Source: Thiomonas intermedia
Lineage (GTDB): Bacteria; Pseudomonadota; Gammaproteobacteria; Burkholderiales; Burkholderiaceae_C
Assembly (NCBI RefSeq): GCF_002028405.1
Contig: NZ_CP020046.1
Location: forward strand, 806,001-870,000
Length of the DNA stretch: 64,000 bases
Direction: 5' to 3'
In this document: piece after piece, positions 1 through 10,085 of the stretch
Layout of the letters: each line of letters starts with the position of its first letter
How positions within the stretch are numbered: position 1 is the stretch's first letter
Program-made: the position numbers and the translations under genes
Notes under the pieces: generated by a model
What the model was told of the DNA's origin: nothing
Seen by the model: only the letters and a program-made list of their open reading frames with translations
Database searches by the model: none

Positions 1-430
1 GATTGACCAGCCCCTGAAAGAACTCGTGGGCCAGATCGACGTCGAATTCGCCAATCATGGCGCGGGTGAACGGCACCTGCCATTCCAGACCAGGCCGGCC
101 CGAAAAATCGATGACCACCCGGCTCAGCGCCTCATCGAGCGGCACGTAGGCATGGCCGTAGCGGCGGATGCCTTTCTTGTCACCGATGGCACGCGCCAGC
201 GCCTGGCCCAGCGTGATGCCGACATCTTCCACCGTGTGATGCGCGTCGATATGCAGATCGCCCTTGGCCTGGATGTCGAGGTCGACCAGCCCGTGCCGGG
301 CGATCTGGTCGAGCATGTGATCAAAGAAACCAACGCCCGTGGACAGTTTGGAGACGCCCGTGCCATCGAGGTTGATGGACACGGTGATTTGCGTTTCGGC
401 GGTGTTGCGGGAAACCTGGGCAGTGCGCAT
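1..430 (-). CDS. hisB: Imidazoleglycerol-phosphate dehydratase, 3' part missing
   Basis: HisB dehydrates imidazole glycerol phosphate to imidazole acetol phosphate in cytoplasmic histidine synthesis. The first 143 codons are visible; the gene runs off the left edge (family length is about 195 residues). The N-terminus starts [10 protein letters not shown], and the metal-binding signatures FDHML and DAHHTVEDV are both present, so this is the single-domain dehydratase and not a fusion with the phosphatase. It is the last visible gene of the minus-strand his run, 52 bp after hisC. The ATG at 430 is the natural start. Confidence 0.95.
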   Translation of the reverse strand, partial: MRTAQVSRNTAETQITVSINLDGTGVSKLSTGVGFFDHMLDQIARHGLVDLDIQAKGDLHIDAHHTVEDVGITLGQALARAIGDKKGIRRYGHAYVPLDEALSRVVIDFSGRPGLEWQVPFTRAMIGEFDVDLAHEFFQGLVN

Positions 431-482
431 GGGGAGGTGGCGTGGAAACGGCAGTCGACAGGCGCAATCGTAACGTGTAACG

Positions 483-1568
483 TCAGCGCGACGCAGGCGT
501 CTGTTCCGCGATGGTGTCGTAGGCGTTCAACAGGGCTTCGCACTGCTGCGGGGTGCCAATGGTGATGCGCAGGAAGTCGGCAATGCGCTGCGGGCGCGCG
601 AACTGACGCACGAGAATGCGGCGCTCGCGCAGCTGCGCCGCCAGCCGCGCGCCCTCGTGTGCAGGGTGGCGCGCGAACACGAAATTCGCCTGTGAGGGCA
701 ACACGTCGAAACCGCGCTCGCGCAGACCTTCGCTCAACGTCTCGCGGCTGGTCTGAATGCGCGCACAGGTCTGTGCCAGCCAAGCGGCATCTGTCATGGC
801 GGCCGTGGCGCCAGCGAGCGCCAGACGGTCGAGCGGATAGGAGTTGAAGCTGTCCTTCACCCGGCCGAGTGCATCGATCAGATCGGGGTGGCCCAGCGCA
901 TAGCCCACGCGCAACCCGGCCAGCGCCCAGGCCTTGGACAGCGTACGGATCACCAGCAATTGCGGATGACGATCGATCAGCGTCGCAGCGGTCTGCGCGC
1001 CGAAGTCGACATAGGCCTCGTCGACCACCACCACAGAATCGCGATTGCCCGCCAGCAGGCGCTCGATTTCGGACAGGGGCAGCGCCATGCCTGTCGGGGC
1101 ATTCGGATTGGGAAAGATGATGCCCCCGTTCGGGCCGGCCTGCAGATAGTCATCGACCGCCATCGAGAAATCGGCGCGCAGCGCCAGCTCGCGGGTCTCG
1201 ATGCCATACAGGCGGGCGTAGACGGGATAGAAGCTGTACGAAATGTCGGGGTGCAGCAGCGGCGCGGGGTGCCGCAACAGCGCCATGAAGGCATGGGCCA
1301 GCACCTCGTCCGATCCGTTGCCGACGAAGACCTGTTCGGGCCTCAGCCCGTGGTGCTGGGCGATCGCAGCCTTGAGCCCTGCGGCCTGCGGATCGGGATA
1401 GAGGCGCAAATCGCCCGTGGTCTGCGCCGCGATGGCCTGCAGCACCTTGTCGCTGGGCGGATACGGGCATTCATTGGTGTTGAGTTTGATCAGCCCTTCG
1501 ATGCGAGGCTGTTCGCCGGGCACATAAGGGGTCAGACCGTGAACGACTTCGCTCCAGAATCGGCTCAT
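483..1568 (-). CDS. hisC: Histidinol-phosphate aminotransferase
   Basis: A PLP-dependent class I/II aminotransferase of 361 residues that converts imidazole acetol phosphate plus glutamate to histidinol phosphate. Visible are the substrate-side N-terminus ([14 protein letters not shown]), the cofactor-binding NGSDEVL loop, the DEAYVDF stretch whose Asp contacts the pyridine nitrogen, and the Schiff-base lysine in [15 protein letters not shown]. Length is normal. It follows hisD by 12 bp and precedes hisB, so it is co-transcribed with the other his genes. Confidence 0.96.
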   Translation of the reverse strand: MSRFWSEVVHGLTPYVPGEQPRIEGLIKLNTNECPYPPSDKVLQAIAAQTTGDLRLYPDPQAAGLKAAIAQHHGLRPEQVFVGNGSDEVLAHAFMALLRHPAPLLHPDISYSFYPVYARLYGIETRELALRADFSMAVDDYLQAGPNGGIIFPNPNAPTGMALPLSEIERLLAGNRDSVVVVDEAYVDFGAQTAATLIDRHPQLLVIRTLSKAWALAGLRVGYALGHPDLIDALGRVKDSFNSYPLDRLALAGATAAMTDAAWLAQTCARIQTSRETLSEGLRERGFDVLPSQANFVFARHPAHEGARLAAQLRERRILVRQFARPQRIADFLRITIGTPQQCEALLNAYDTIAEQTPASR

Positions 1569-1580
1569 AGGGATTCCGTT

Positions 1581-2906
1581 TCAGCGCAGCCGCATCTCGG
1601 CGGCGCGGGCGTGCGCGGTCAGTCGCTCACCGTGGGCCAGCACGCTGGCGACGCGCCCGAGCTGCTGCGCGCCCTCGGCGCTGACCTCGATGATGCTGGA
1701 GCGTTTGATGAAGTCGTACACCCCCAGCGGCGAGGAAAACCGGGCCGTGCCCGAAGTGGGCAAGACATGGTTGGGCCCGGCGCAGTAGTCGCCCAGCGAT
1801 TCGGAGGTGTACGCACCGAGGAACAGCGCGCCGGCATGCTTGAGCGCGGGCACGTACTGGTGCGGGTCTTTGGCGGAAATTTCCAGGTGTTCCGGCGCGA
1901 TGCGGTTGGCCAGTTCGCAGGCCTGCGCCATGTCGCGCACCTGCACCAGCGCGCCACGGCCAGTCAGCGAGGCCGCGATGATGGCCTTGCGTGGCATGTC
2001 GGGCAGCAGCCGGTGTATCGCTTCGGCCACGGCGTCGATATAGGACAGATCGGGACAGAGCAGGATGCTCTGCGCCAGCTCGTCGTGCTCGGCCTGGCTG
2101 AACAGATCCATCGCCACCCAGTCGGGCGACGTGCTGCCGTCGGCCAGCACCAGAATCTCGGAGGGGCCTGCGATCATGTCGATGCCGCAGATGCCGAACA
2201 CCCGGCGCTTGGCTGCGGCCACATAGGCGTTGCCGGGACCGACGATCTTGTCCACCGCGGGCACCGTGGCCGTGCCGTAGGCCAGTGCCCCAACGGCCTG
2301 CGCGCCGCCGATGGCGAAGGCCCGGCTCACGCCGGCCACGGCCGCCGCGGCCAGCACCAGCGGATTGCGCTCGCCGCCGGGCGTGGGCACGACCATGATG
2401 ATCTCTTGCACGCCCGCCACATGCGCCGGAATGGCGTTCATCAGCACCGAGGAGGGATAGGCAGCCTTGCCGCCGGGCACATAGATGCCCACGCGGTCAA
2501 GAGGCGTGACCTTCTGTCCGAGCAGCGTGCCGTCTTCGTCGCGGTACTCCCAGCTCTGGCCCACTTGCTGCAACTGGCGCTCGTGGTAGCGGCGCACCCG
2601 TGAGGCGGCAACTTCGAGCGCGCTGCGCTGCTCTGGGGTGATGGCGGCGAGCGCGGCCTGCAATTCGGCCTGGCTGATTTCGAGCGCGGCCATGTCGGGC
2701 ACATCGAGGCGGTCGAACTTGCGCGTGCAGTCGAGCACGGCGGCATCGCCGCGCTGCTGCACGTCGCGCAGGATGTCGGCCGCACGGGCATCGATCTCGG
2801 CGTTCTCGTCGGCCATGCGGGCAAACAGGGCGCGATATTGCGCCTCGAAGTCGGGGCCGGTGGCGTCGAGCCTGCGCAGCGGCAGGGCATTGAGCGGCAT
2901 GTTCAT
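1581..2906 (-). CDS. hisD: Histidinol dehydrogenase
   Basis: A 441-residue, zinc-dependent NAD enzyme that oxidises histidinol to histidine in two steps. Recognisable family blocks include [16 protein letters not shown] (substrate and NAD side), [13 protein letters not shown] and the C-terminal [18 protein letters not shown] block with the catalytic and zinc-binding histidines. The start at 2906 overlaps the hisG stop by 4 bp (ATGA), so the two are translationally coupled. Length is typical for bacterial HisD. Confidence 0.97.
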   Translation of the reverse strand: MNMPLNALPLRRLDATGPDFEAQYRALFARMADENAEIDARAADILRDVQQRGDAAVLDCTRKFDRLDVPDMAALEISQAELQAALAAITPEQRSALEVAASRVRRYHERQLQQVGQSWEYRDEDGTLLGQKVTPLDRVGIYVPGGKAAYPSSVLMNAIPAHVAGVQEIIMVVPTPGGERNPLVLAAAAVAGVSRAFAIGGAQAVGALAYGTATVPAVDKIVGPGNAYVAAAKRRVFGICGIDMIAGPSEILVLADGSTSPDWVAMDLFSQAEHDELAQSILLCPDLSYIDAVAEAIHRLLPDMPRKAIIAASLTGRGALVQVRDMAQACELANRIAPEHLEISAKDPHQYVPALKHAGALFLGAYTSESLGDYCAGPNHVLPTSGTARFSSPLGVYDFIKRSSIIEVSAEGAQQLGRVASVLAHGERLTAHARAAEMRLR

Positions 2907-3571
2907 GCGGCGGTCTCCTCCGGCGTCTGCGCGGCCTCGCGCAGTTGGTCGATCAGGGGCTTGAGCAAAGCCGTGCGGGTTTTCAGCGCGGCCTGGTTGA
3001 CGATGAGACGCGCGGAGATGTCCATGATGTGCTCGACCTCGACCAGGCCATTGGCCTTGAGCGTGCCGCCAGTGGACACCAGGTCGACGATGGCATCGGC
3101 CAGCCCGGTGAGCGGCGCCAGTTCCATCGAGCCGTAGAGCTTGACCAGATCGACGTGCACGCCCTTGGTGGCGAAGTGCTCGCGGGCCATGTGCAGGTAT
3201 TTGGTCGCCACCCGCAGACGCGCGCCCTGTTTGACCTGGCCGGCGTAGTCGAAATCATGCCGCACCGCCACGCTCAGGCGGCAGCGGGCAATGCCCAGAT
3301 CGACCGGCAGATACAAGCCGTCGGAGCCGCTGCCAGCGAAGTATTCGCGCAACACATCGAGCCCGGCCACGCCGATGTCGGCGCCGCCGTAGCGCACATA
3401 GGTGGGCACGTCGCTGGCCCGCACCAGCACCACGCGCACATCCGGGCGATTGGTCGGAAGGATGAGTTTGCGCGTGGACTCGGGATCGCCCGACACGGTG
3501 ATGCCCGCACGCGCCAGCATGGGCAGCGTGTCTTCGAAGATTCGTCCCTTGGACAGTGCGAGGGTCAGCAT
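2903..3571 (-). CDS. hisG: ATP phosphoribosyltransferase, short form
   Basis: Catalyses the first step of histidine synthesis, joining ATP and PRPP. At 222 residues it is the short form (HisGS), which lacks the C-terminal regulatory domain and is known to need HisZ as regulatory partner; no hisZ is seen in the window, so it should lie elsewhere. The N-terminus [18 protein letters not shown] is typical, and [17 protein letters not shown] is the family signature near the C-terminus. It lies 12 bp after murA and overlaps hisD by 4 bp. Confidence 0.96.
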   Translation of the reverse strand: MLTLALSKGRIFEDTLPMLARAGITVSGDPESTRKLILPTNRPDVRVVLVRASDVPTYVRYGGADIGVAGLDVLREYFAGSGSDGLYLPVDLGIARCRLSVAVRHDFDYAGQVKQGARLRVATKYLHMAREHFATKGVHVDLVKLYGSMELAPLTGLADAIVDLVSTGGTLKANGLVEVEHIMDISARLIVNQAALKTRTALLKPLIDQLREAAQTPEETAA

Positions 3572-3583
3572 ATGGAGGTTCTC

Positions 3584-4864
3584 TCAATGGCCGCTGATGC
3601 GGTCGATCTGGGCGCCGAGGCCGCGCAGCTTGACCTCCATGGCGTCGTAGCCGCGGTCGAGGTGATAGATGCGGTCGATCAGGGTCTCGCCTTCGGCCGC
3701 CAGGCCGGCCACCACCAGGCCGGCCGACGCGCGAAGGTCTGTCGCCATGACGGCAGCGCCGGAGAGCTTGGGCACGCCGTGTACGACACAGGTGTGTCCT
3801 TCGATATCGATTTGCGCGCCCAGCCGCATGAGCTCCTGCACATGCATGAAGCGATTCTCGAAAATGGTTTCCGTCATGCGTGCGGCGCCGTCCGCCAGGC
3901 AGTTCACCGCCATGAACTGGGCCTGCATGTCGGTGGCAAAGCCGGGGTATTCGGTCGTACGCACGGAGACGGCGCGCGGACGCCCCCCGGGCAGCGCATC
4001 GGCGCGCAGGCGGATCCAGCCCTCGCCGGTGTCGATCTGGGCGCCGGCTTCGCGCAGCTTGTCGAGCAAGGCATCCTGGTGCGCCGGCTCGGCACCCTGT
4101 ACCGTCACGTCGCCCCGTGCGGCCAAGGCAGCACACAGAAAAGTGCCGACTTCGATGCGGTCGGGAATGATGCGGTGCGACGCCCCGTGCAAGGCGTTCA
4201 CACCTTGAATGCGGATCTGCGAGGTGCCGTCGCCACTGATCTGCGCGCCCATGGCACGCAGCAGATGGGCGAGATCGACGATCTCGGGCTCGCGCGCCGC
4301 GTTGTCGATCAGGGTCTCGCCCTCGGCCAGCGTGGCGGCCATCATCAGGTTTTCGGTGCCCGTCACGGTGACCATGTCGGTGCTGATGCGCGCGCCGCGC
4401 AAACGGCCGGAAGGCGTCGCCACGCGGGCCACGATATAGCCATGTTCCACGGCGATGTCCGCGCCCAGCGCCTGCAGCCCCTTGATGTGCTGGTCCACCG
4501 GGCGGGCGCCGATGGCGCAGCCTCCGGGCAGACTCACCCGCGCCTGCCCGAATCGCGCCAGCAGGGGCCCGAGCACGAGCACCGAGGCCCGCATGGTCTT
4601 GACCAGTTCGTACGACGCCTCGTAGTGATTCACCCCCGAGGCGTTGAGCTGGAGCTGCGCGCCGTCCTGCTCGGCCTGGGCGCCCAGACTGCGCAGCAGT
4701 TTGGCCAGGGTGCGCACATCCATGAGCTGTGGCGCGTTGCTCAAGTGCACCGTCTCGGCGGTCAATAGCGCGGCGGCAATCAGCGGCAGCGCGGCGTTCT
4801 TCGCCCCGCTGGCCTGCACCACGCCTTGCAGCGTGCGCTGCCCGGTGATTCTGAGTTTGTCCAT
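3584..4864 (-). CDS. murA: UDP-N-acetylglucosamine 1-carboxyvinyltransferase
   Basis: Transfers enolpyruvate from PEP to UDP-GlcNAc, the first committed step of peptidoglycan synthesis. The protein has 426 residues. It contains the family [13 protein letters not shown] block near the N-terminus and the PEP-binding cysteine loop [13 protein letters not shown], so it should be fosfomycin-sensitive. The start was placed at the ATG at 4864 (MDKLRITGQ); the frame stays open upstream, but that extension is arginine-rich and has no family match. The order ibaG-murA is also found in E. coli. Confidence 0.97.
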   Translation of the reverse strand: MDKLRITGQRTLQGVVQASGAKNAALPLIAAALLTAETVHLSNAPQLMDVRTLAKLLRSLGAQAEQDGAQLQLNASGVNHYEASYELVKTMRASVLVLGPLLARFGQARVSLPGGCAIGARPVDQHIKGLQALGADIAVEHGYIVARVATPSGRLRGARISTDMVTVTGTENLMMAATLAEGETLIDNAAREPEIVDLAHLLRAMGAQISGDGTSQIRIQGVNALHGASHRIIPDRIEVGTFLCAALAARGDVTVQGAEPAHQDALLDKLREAGAQIDTGEGWIRLRADALPGGRPRAVSVRTTEYPGFATDMQAQFMAVNCLADGAARMTETIFENRFMHVQELMRLGAQIDIEGHTCVVHGVPKLSGAAVMATDLRASAGLVVAGLAAEGETLIDRIYHLDRGYDAMEVKLRGLGAQIDRISGH

Positions 4865-4935
4865 GACGACCTTAGTACCCGCAGCCTGGCGCTGCCGGGC
4901 GAGCACGCTACTGGCGTGCGGAAAAACCGGCGATT

Positions 4936-5187
4936 TTAGGGCTTGGCCAATGCCGCGAATTCCTGCGGGGTGAGCGTCTTCATCGACAGCGCGTGAATTT
5001 CCGCGCGCATGCGCTCGCCGAGTGCGCCGTAGACCAGTTGATGTCGCTGCACCCGGCTGCGCCCTTCGAAGGACGCGCTGACGATGGTGGCGTAGAAATG
5101 CTGGCCGTCGCCCTCGACATGCAGATGGCTGCATGCCAGCCCGGCGGTGATGTAGCGGTGAAGATCTTCGGGTGTGGGAAGTGACAT
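4936..5187 (-). CDS. ibaG: BolA/IbaG family iron-sulfur metabolism protein
   Basis: A complete 83-residue BolA-fold protein. Members bind monothiol glutaredoxin and [2Fe-2S] clusters and affect envelope and acid-stress functions. Visible are the [19 protein letters not shown] core, the [13 protein letters not shown] helix that carries the conserved histidine, and the [13 protein letters not shown] end typical of the IbaG/YrbA branch. It lies 71 bp upstream of murA and belongs to the same minus-strand run as the mla genes, as in E. coli. Confidence 0.92.
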   Translation of the reverse strand: MSLPTPEDLHRYITAGLACSHLHVEGDGQHFYATIVSASFEGRSRVQRHQLVYGALGERMRAEIHALSMKTLTPQEFAALAKP

Positions 5188-5271
5188 GGTCAGTCCGGGC
5201 AGACGAGTCGCAGGCGAGCGCCCTCTTTGCGCGAAGGGAGCAGACGCCGGGGGCGTGGGAGTCGAGTCATC

Positions 5272-6027
5272 TCAGTTGCGCAACTTGGTGCCTCGCATCA
5301 GCATGGACAGCGCCACGCCTCCGCAGAGCAGATTGCCGAGGATGGCGGCAAGCAGGCTGATCCAGGGCGAGACATCGCCTGCCCCGAAGAATCCATAGCG
5401 AAAGCCGTCGATCAGGTAGAAGAAGGGATTGAGGTGCGATGCGGCCTTCCAGAAGCCGGGCAGCCCCTGAACCGAGTAGAACACGCCCGACAGAAACGTC
5501 GCCGGGGTGATGATGAAGTTCTGGAAGGCGGCCATCTGGTCGAACTTCTCCGCCCAGATGCCGGCGATCAGGCCCAGCGCGCCCAGCATGCTGGCGCCGA
5601 GGATGGCGAAGACCAGAATCCACAGCGGATGAACAAAGGTCAGCGGCACGAACCACACCGTCACCAGCAACACCCCTGCGCCCACGATCAGCCCGCGCAG
5701 CACCGAAGCGCCCACATAGGCCACGAACAGCTCCCAGGGTTTGAGCGGCGACAGCAGCACGAAGACCAGATTGCCGGTGATCTTGGACTGGATGAGCGAT
5801 GACGAGGTGTTGGCGAACGCGTTCTGCAACACACTCATCATCATCAGACCGGGAATGAGAAAGGCGGTGTACGGCACATGGCCGAACACCTGCATGTGCG
5901 CGGTGAAGGCGTGGGAGAAGATCAACAGGTAGAGCAGCGCCGTGACCACGGGAGCCGCCACGGTCTGAAAGCCCACTTTGAGAAATCGCTGCAGCTCCTT
6001 CTGCAGCAGCGTGTGCAACCCTGTCAT
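5272..6027 (-). CDS. ABC-2 type transporter permease (YadH-like)
   Basis: The 251-residue membrane half of an ABC exporter, with about six hydrophobic segments (for example residues around 25-45 and 55-80) and the ABC-2 consensus block near the C-terminus (FYLIDGFRYGFFGAGD). Start at the ATG at 6027 overlaps the ATPase stop by 4 bp, so the two subunits are coupled. The closest named relatives are YadH-like permeases; the substrate is unknown. It sits between mlaB and ibaG, which suggests an envelope substrate, but that is inference. Confidence 0.88.
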   Translation of the reverse strand: MTGLHTLLQKELQRFLKVGFQTVAAPVVTALLYLLIFSHAFTAHMQVFGHVPYTAFLIPGLMMMSVLQNAFANTSSSLIQSKITGNLVFVLLSPLKPWELFVAYVGASVLRGLIVGAGVLLVTVWFVPLTFVHPLWILVFAILGASMLGALGLIAGIWAEKFDQMAAFQNFIITPATFLSGVFYSVQGLPGFWKAASHLNPFFYLIDGFRYGFFGAGDVSPWISLLAAILGNLLCGGVALSMLMRGTKLRN

Positions 6028-6923
6028 CGCGCGGCTCCGATCAATTCGAGAAACACGTCTTCCAGATCGGCACGCCGCAGTTCGAGATCGTCGATTTCGC
6101 AGTCCGCCTGGCGCAGCGCGGCCAGTTTGTGCTCCACATCCTGCGCGCCACGCACCGCAAGCGCCACGCGTCCGCCCTGCTCCATGCCCAGGCCTTCGGG
6201 AAGCCGCCCCTTGACCAGACGGAAGTACAGCACCGAGGACGCAAACCGCTGCAGCAAGGCTTCGGTGCGATCGAGCGCCACGACTTGCCCGCCCTTGATC
6301 ACCGCGATGCGTTTGCAAAGGGCCTCGGCCTCTTCGAGGTAGTGCGTGGTCAACAGCACGGTATGACCTTCGGCATTGAGCCGGGCGATGAATTCCCACA
6401 GCGATTGCCGCAACTCGACGTCCACGCCCGCCGTGGGCTCGTCGAGCACGATGACCCGCGGCCGATGCACCAGTGCCTGCGCCACCATGACACGCCGCTT
6501 CATGCCGCCCGACAGCGCCCGCATGTTCTTGTCGGCCTGTGCGGTCAGGCCCAGGTTGTGCAGCAATTCGTCGATCCACGGCTCGTTGCGGCGAAATCCA
6601 AAGTAGCCCGACTGGATGCGCAGCACCTGGCGCACCGTGAAAAACGGATCGAACACGAGTTCCTGCGGCACCACGCCGAGCAAGCGGCGGGCCGCCGCCG
6701 CATCGCGCTGCACGTCAAGACCCGCGACCCGCACATGGCCGGCCGTCGGGCGGGTGAGCCCGGCGAGCATGCTGATCAGCGTGGTCTTGCCTGCGCCATT
6801 GGGGCCGAGCAGGCCGAAGAACTCGCCGTCCGAGATATCGAGCGCGACGCCATCTACCGCCCGGTTCGGGCCGTATTGCTTGAAGACTCGATCAAAAGAA
6901 ACCGCTGCAGTCGTCGAAGACAT
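6024..6923 (-). CDS. ABC transporter ATP-binding protein (YadG-like)
   Basis: A 299-residue ATPase partner of the adjacent ABC-2 permease. It has a Walker A motif (GPNGAGKTT), signature LSGGMKRR, Walker B (VIVLDEPTAGVD) and the switch histidine in LLTTHYLEEAE. The C-terminal quarter after residue 220 is an accessory domain seen in drug, polysaccharide and lipid exporter ATPases. A strong hairpin lies between this gene and mlaB, so expression may be partly uncoupled from the mla genes. Substrate is not evident. Confidence 0.9.
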   Translation of the reverse strand: MSSTTAAVSFDRVFKQYGPNRAVDGVALDISDGEFFGLLGPNGAGKTTLISMLAGLTRPTAGHVRVAGLDVQRDAAAARRLLGVVPQELVFDPFFTVRQVLRIQSGYFGFRRNEPWIDELLHNLGLTAQADKNMRALSGGMKRRVMVAQALVHRPRVIVLDEPTAGVDVELRQSLWEFIARLNAEGHTVLLTTHYLEEAEALCKRIAVIKGGQVVALDRTEALLQRFASSVLYFRLVKGRLPEGLGMEQGGRVALAVRGAQDVEHKLAALRQADCEIDDLELRRADLEDVFLELIGAAR

Positions 6924-6936
6924 AGGGCAATGAAAG

Positions 6937-6979
6937 GCGCCCGCGCGGGACGACGTCAGGCGTCATCCCGAGCGGGCGC
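6937..6979 (-). other. Intergenic hairpin between mlaB and the ABC exporter genes
   Basis: GCGCCCGC at 6937-6944 pairs perfectly with GCGGGCGC at 6972-6979, and the inner part (GGGACGACG with CGTCATCCC) extends the stem with one mismatch. There is no U-run after it in the minus direction, so it looks like a processing, stability or attenuation structure in the operon mRNA and not a classical terminator. Confidence 0.5.
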
Positions 6980-6985
6980 AGAAAA

Positions 6986-7264
6986 TCAGGAATGCGCGGC
7001 AGCCGCGTCGAACAGAAACTCCAGGCCGTAAGCCGCCGCGAGATCGCTCAACCGTGCAGGAGCCGCGCGCACGTCGAGCTGCTCCTGAGGCGCGGCGCGG
7101 CGCAACTCGAGCAGGAGGGCCAGCGCGGAAGAGTCAAAATGCGTCAGCGCCCCGGCATCGACCGCCCAGGGCGTCGTCTGCGTGCGCAACGCCGCCAATG
7201 CAAGACGCCTGACTCCAGACGCCGAATCGAAGGTCAGCTCCGCAGGCAGGGCGTAAAGCGGCAT
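6986..7264 (-). CDS. mlaB: STAS-domain protein, MlaB-type
   Basis: A 92-residue STAS domain with the typical DSSALALLLEL helix that follows the conserved aspartate. MlaB binds the ATPase MlaF and stabilises the MlaFEDB inner-membrane complex that moves phospholipids between membranes. Start at the ATG at 7264 is chosen over an upstream TTG because GGAGG lies six bases before it. It is the sixth gene of the mla cluster, 13 bp after mlaC. The sequence is divergent, so the name rests partly on position. Confidence 0.82.
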   Translation of the reverse strand: MPLYALPAELTFDSASGVRRLALAALRTQTTPWAVDAGALTHFDSSALALLLELRRAAPQEQLDVRAAPARLSDLAAAYGLEFLFDAAAAHS

Positions 7265-7277
7265 GGCGGCCTCCAAC

Positions 7278-7916
7278 TCAGCCCGCAGCCTTGGTCTGGG
7301 CCAGGGACTGGTTCTTTTCCTTGAGCGTGGCGATCAGGCCGTCGATACCCTTCTGACCGATTTCCTGCGCGAACACGCTGCGGTAGTTGTCGACCAGCCA
7401 GATGCCCATGACGTTGACATCGGTGATCTTCCAGCCGCCCGAGGTCTGCTCCAGGCGATAGTCCAACTGCAAGGGTTCGCCGTTGTTGATCACGCGCGTA
7501 CGCACCGTCACATCCTGGGCGTTCGCGGGCTCGCGATACGGCAGCATCTTGACCTTCTGGTCCTTGATCTGCCGGACGGCACCCGCGTAGGTGTAGACGA
7601 GCAACTGCTTGAACTGCTGCTCCAGCGCCGTGCGCTGCGTCGGGGTCGCTTCACGCCAGTAACGGCCCACGGCACTCTGGGTGATCTTCTCGAAGTCGAC
7701 GTTGGGAAGAATCTTCTGCTCGACGAACTGCATCACGATCTCGGGGTTGCCCGAACGCAGCTTGGGGTCCTGCTGGACGTCGCGGATGATCTCGTTGGAC
7801 ATGGACTCGATCAGCTGCGGCGGCGTCACCGCGTCCGCAGCCTGTGCGAAACCCGACATGCCGGCGAGCAGGACAGCCGAGGAAAGGGAGAAGGCGATGA
7901 ATGTGCGTCTTAGCAT
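7278..7916 (-). CDS. mlaC: Periplasmic phospholipid-binding protein MlaC (Ttg2D family)
   Basis: A 212-residue secreted protein. Residues 1-27 form a cleavable signal peptide (hydrophobic core FSLSSAVLLAGMSG, cut after AQA). The mature part is a Tol_Tol_Ttg2/MlaC domain with the usual blocks around LPNVDFEKITQSAVGRYWR and the C-terminal ITDVNVMGIWLVDNYR. MlaC shuttles phospholipid through the periplasm between the outer-membrane MlaA complex and MlaFEDB. GGAGA precedes the ATG at 7916. It is flanked by mlaA and mlaB. Confidence 0.94.
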   Translation of the reverse strand: MLRRTFIAFSLSSAVLLAGMSGFAQAADAVTPPQLIESMSNEIIRDVQQDPKLRSGNPEIVMQFVEQKILPNVDFEKITQSAVGRYWREATPTQRTALEQQFKQLLVYTYAGAVRQIKDQKVKMLPYREPANAQDVTVRTRVINNGEPLQLDYRLEQTSGGWKITDVNVMGIWLVDNYRSVFAQEIGQKGIDGLIATLKEKNQSLAQTKAAG

Positions 7917-7986
7917 GGGTGATTCTCCAGTTCTCATAGTGTGAACGGTTAACGCCCGGCCATCCCGGAAGATGACATCGGGGCTG

Positions 7987-8799
7987 TCAGGGTTTGGCCG
8001 CATCGGTTGCAGGCGCACTCGCGGTCGCGACAGGCGGCTGGGACGCAACATCGAGAATGCTGTCACGGTCTGCACCGTGGCTGTACTGGGACAGAGGGTT
8101 GGGCGGCCCCAGATCGATGATGGGGCGCTCACGGACCTCTTCGACCTGCGACTTGCGGCGCTGTTCATACGCACTGCGGGTAAAGACGTAAGGGTCGAGC
8201 GCGATCTGATCGAACAGATTGGAGGCGCCAAGCAGATTGGCGCGGGTGTTCACCAGATTCAGCGCCACCGCCCCGTAGCTCGCGCTGGGCGGCTGGATCT
8301 GGGCCGTCGGTCCATAGGCGAGGGCGACCCCGGTGCCCGCGGCATCGCGCACGGAACTCGGGCCGAAGAAGGGCAGCACCACATAAGGCCCCGAGCCCAC
8401 GCCCCAGCGGGCCAGGGTAAGGCCGAGATCGTTGGGGTGCTTGTATATGCCCATCTCGGTCGCGATGTCGAGAGTGCCAAACAAGCCGAAGACCGTGTTC
8501 ACGCCGACGCGCATGAAGGTGCTCAGGCCATCGTGCACGTTGCCCTGCAGAAAATCGTTGCCCATCGACCATACGTCGGAAAGATTGCCGAAGAAATTCG
8601 TGACGCCATGGCGGATCGGCGTGGGCGTGACGTCCTTGTAGCCCGTGGCCACGGGTTTGAGCACGGCGCGGTCCACCTTGTCGTTGATCGTGAACATCGC
8701 CCGGTTGTAGGGTTCCAGCGGATCCTGCGGATTGTGCGTGGCGCATCCGCCCAGCACGGCGAGCGCCAGCAGCGGCAGCAGACGTGCGGCAGGCTTCAT
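7987..8799 (-). CDS. mlaA: Outer-membrane lipoprotein MlaA (VacJ)
   Basis: A 270-residue lipoprotein: signal peptide with lipobox LGGC (Cys at about residue 19), then the VacJ domain starting DPLEPYNRAMFTINDKVD. MlaA extracts misplaced phospholipids from the outer leaflet of the outer membrane. Here it is built into the mla cluster between mlaD and mlaC; in E. coli mlaA is unlinked. The last 60 residues are a low-complexity Ala/Pro/Ser tail. The start overlaps the mlaD stop by 4 bp. Confidence 0.94.
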   Translation of the reverse strand: MKPAARLLPLLALAVLGGCATHNPQDPLEPYNRAMFTINDKVDRAVLKPVATGYKDVTPTPIRHGVTNFFGNLSDVWSMGNDFLQGNVHDGLSTFMRVGVNTVFGLFGTLDIATEMGIYKHPNDLGLTLARWGVGSGPYVVLPFFGPSSVRDAAGTGVALAYGPTAQIQPPSASYGAVALNLVNTRANLLGASNLFDQIALDPYVFTRSAYEQRRKSQVEEVRERPIIDLGPPNPLSQYSHGADRDSILDVASQPPVATASAPATDAAKP

Positions 8800-9272
8800 T
8801 TGCTGTCTCCTGCGCCACTGGACGCGGCCTTGTTGTAGAGGAACTGACCGATCAGGTTCTCCAGCACCACGGCCGATTGCGTGCTGCGGATGACCGAGCC
8901 GTTGGTGAGATTTTTGTCGCTGCCGCCCGGGCTGAAATCGATGTACTGGTCGCCCAGCAATCCGGCCGTCAGGATCTTGGCGGAGGTATCCACCGGGAAT
9001 TGGTAACGCTGGTCGATGGCCATGTGGACGTCGGCCTGAAAGGTCTGATTGTCGAAGGCGATGGCGGTCACCCGCCCCACCACCACGCCCGCGCTCTTGA
9101 CCGGCGCATCGGCCTTGAGGCCGCCGATATTGTCGAAGCGCGCCGTCACCGCATAAGTGGGACCCCAATTGATCTGCAGGAGATTGCCCGCCTTGAGCGC
9201 CAGAAACAGCAAAGCCGCCGCGCCCAGCAGCACCAGTATGCCTACCCACAGATCGATTTTTCGTTGATTCAT
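8796..9272 (-). CDS. mlaD: MCE-domain phospholipid-transport protein MlaD
   Basis: A 158-residue inner-membrane anchored protein: one transmembrane helix at about residues 8-28, then an MCE domain (VTARFDNIGGLKADAPVKSAGV through GLLGDQYIDFSPGG). MlaD forms the hexameric periplasmic ring of the MlaFEDB complex. The ATG at 9272 is preferred over an upstream TTG that would sit directly on the GGAG ribosome-binding site. It lies 27 bp after mlaE. Confidence 0.94.
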   Translation of the reverse strand: MNQRKIDLWVGILVLLGAAALLFLALKAGNLLQINWGPTYAVTARFDNIGGLKADAPVKSAGVVVGRVTAIAFDNQTFQADVHMAIDQRYQFPVDTSAKILTAGLLGDQYIDFSPGGSDKNLTNGSVIRSTQSAVVLENLIGQFLYNKAASSGAGDSK

Positions 9273-9299
9273 TTTCGACAACTCCAGGGCAAGCCGCCC

Positions 9300-10085
9300 T
9301 CAGGTACTGAACATCATGGCGGTCAGCACAAAGTCCAGTGCCAGCACCGACAGCGAAGCGATGACCACAGTACGCGTCGTGGCGCGCGAGACGCCTTCGG
9401 GCGTGGGCTGGCTGCGCCAGCCCTGCAGCAAGGCGACGAAGGTGACCGCCAGTCCGAAGACCACGCTCTTGATCACCCCGTTGCCCACATCCTTGAACAC
9501 ATCGACGCCACTTTGCATCTGCGACCAGAACTGACCGGCATCGACGCCGATCATCACCACGCCGACGACGTAGCCGCCCAGAATGCCCACCGCGCTGAAC
9601 ACTGCGGCCAACAGCGGCATGGCGATGACGCCGGCCCAGAAACGCGGCGCCAAAACCCGCACCACCGGATCGACGGCCATCATTTCCATGGCTGCGATCT
9701 GCTCTCCAGCCTTCATCAAGCCGATCTCGGCCGTCAGCGAAGTGCCGGCGCGACCCGCAAACAACAGCGCCGTGACGACCGGGCCCAGTTCCCTCACCAG
9801 GGAAAGAGCCACCAGCACGCCCAGAGCGCTCGACGACCCGTAACGCGACAGCGTGTAGTAGCCCTGCAACCCCAGCACGAAACCGACGAACAGGCCGGAG
9901 ACCGCAATGATGACCAGCGAAAGATTGCCCAGAAAATACATCTGCTGGATCAGCAGACTGGGGCGCATGAACACGCGCCCCGCCAAGAGCAACAGTCGGC
10001 CGAACAATCGCGCTGCAAATCCGAGGTCGGCCAGCAATTGGCGGGTCGCGGCCCCGATCGAGACCAGTTTGTCGGCGACCGTCAT
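9300..10085 (-). CDS. mlaE: Phospholipid-transport permease MlaE
   Basis: The 261-residue permease of the Mla ABC system, with about five to six membrane helices and the MlaE/permease-family block [20 protein letters not shown] that carries the EL-P and GRAG residues contacting the ATPase. Normal length. The start overlaps the mlaF stop by 4 bp, which fits tight stoichiometric expression with the ATPase. Confidence 0.95.
   Translation of the reverse strand: MTVADKLVSIGAATRQLLADLGFAARLFGRLLLLAGRVFMRPSLLIQQMYFLGNLSLVIIAVSGLFVGFVLGLQGYYTLSRYGSSSALGVLVALSLVRELGPVVTALLFAGRAGTSLTAEIGLMKAGEQIAAMEMMAVDPVVRVLAPRFWAGVIAMPLLAAVFSAVGILGGYVVGVVMIGVDAGQFWSQMQSGVDVFKDVGNGVIKSVVFGLAVTFVALLQGWRSQPTPEGVSRATTRTVVIASLSVLALDFVLTAMMFST

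Noticed and set aside
888-2603. Long open frame (571 codons) on the plus strand opposite hisC and hisD
   Set aside because: It is the antisense shadow of hisC and hisD, rich in His, Gln and Arg as expected for complementary high-GC codons, and has no recognisable domain.
4865-5134. Upstream extension of murA that would give a 516-residue protein
   Set aside because: The extension overlaps ibaG, is arginine-rich and matches nothing; family homology begins at the ATG at 4864.
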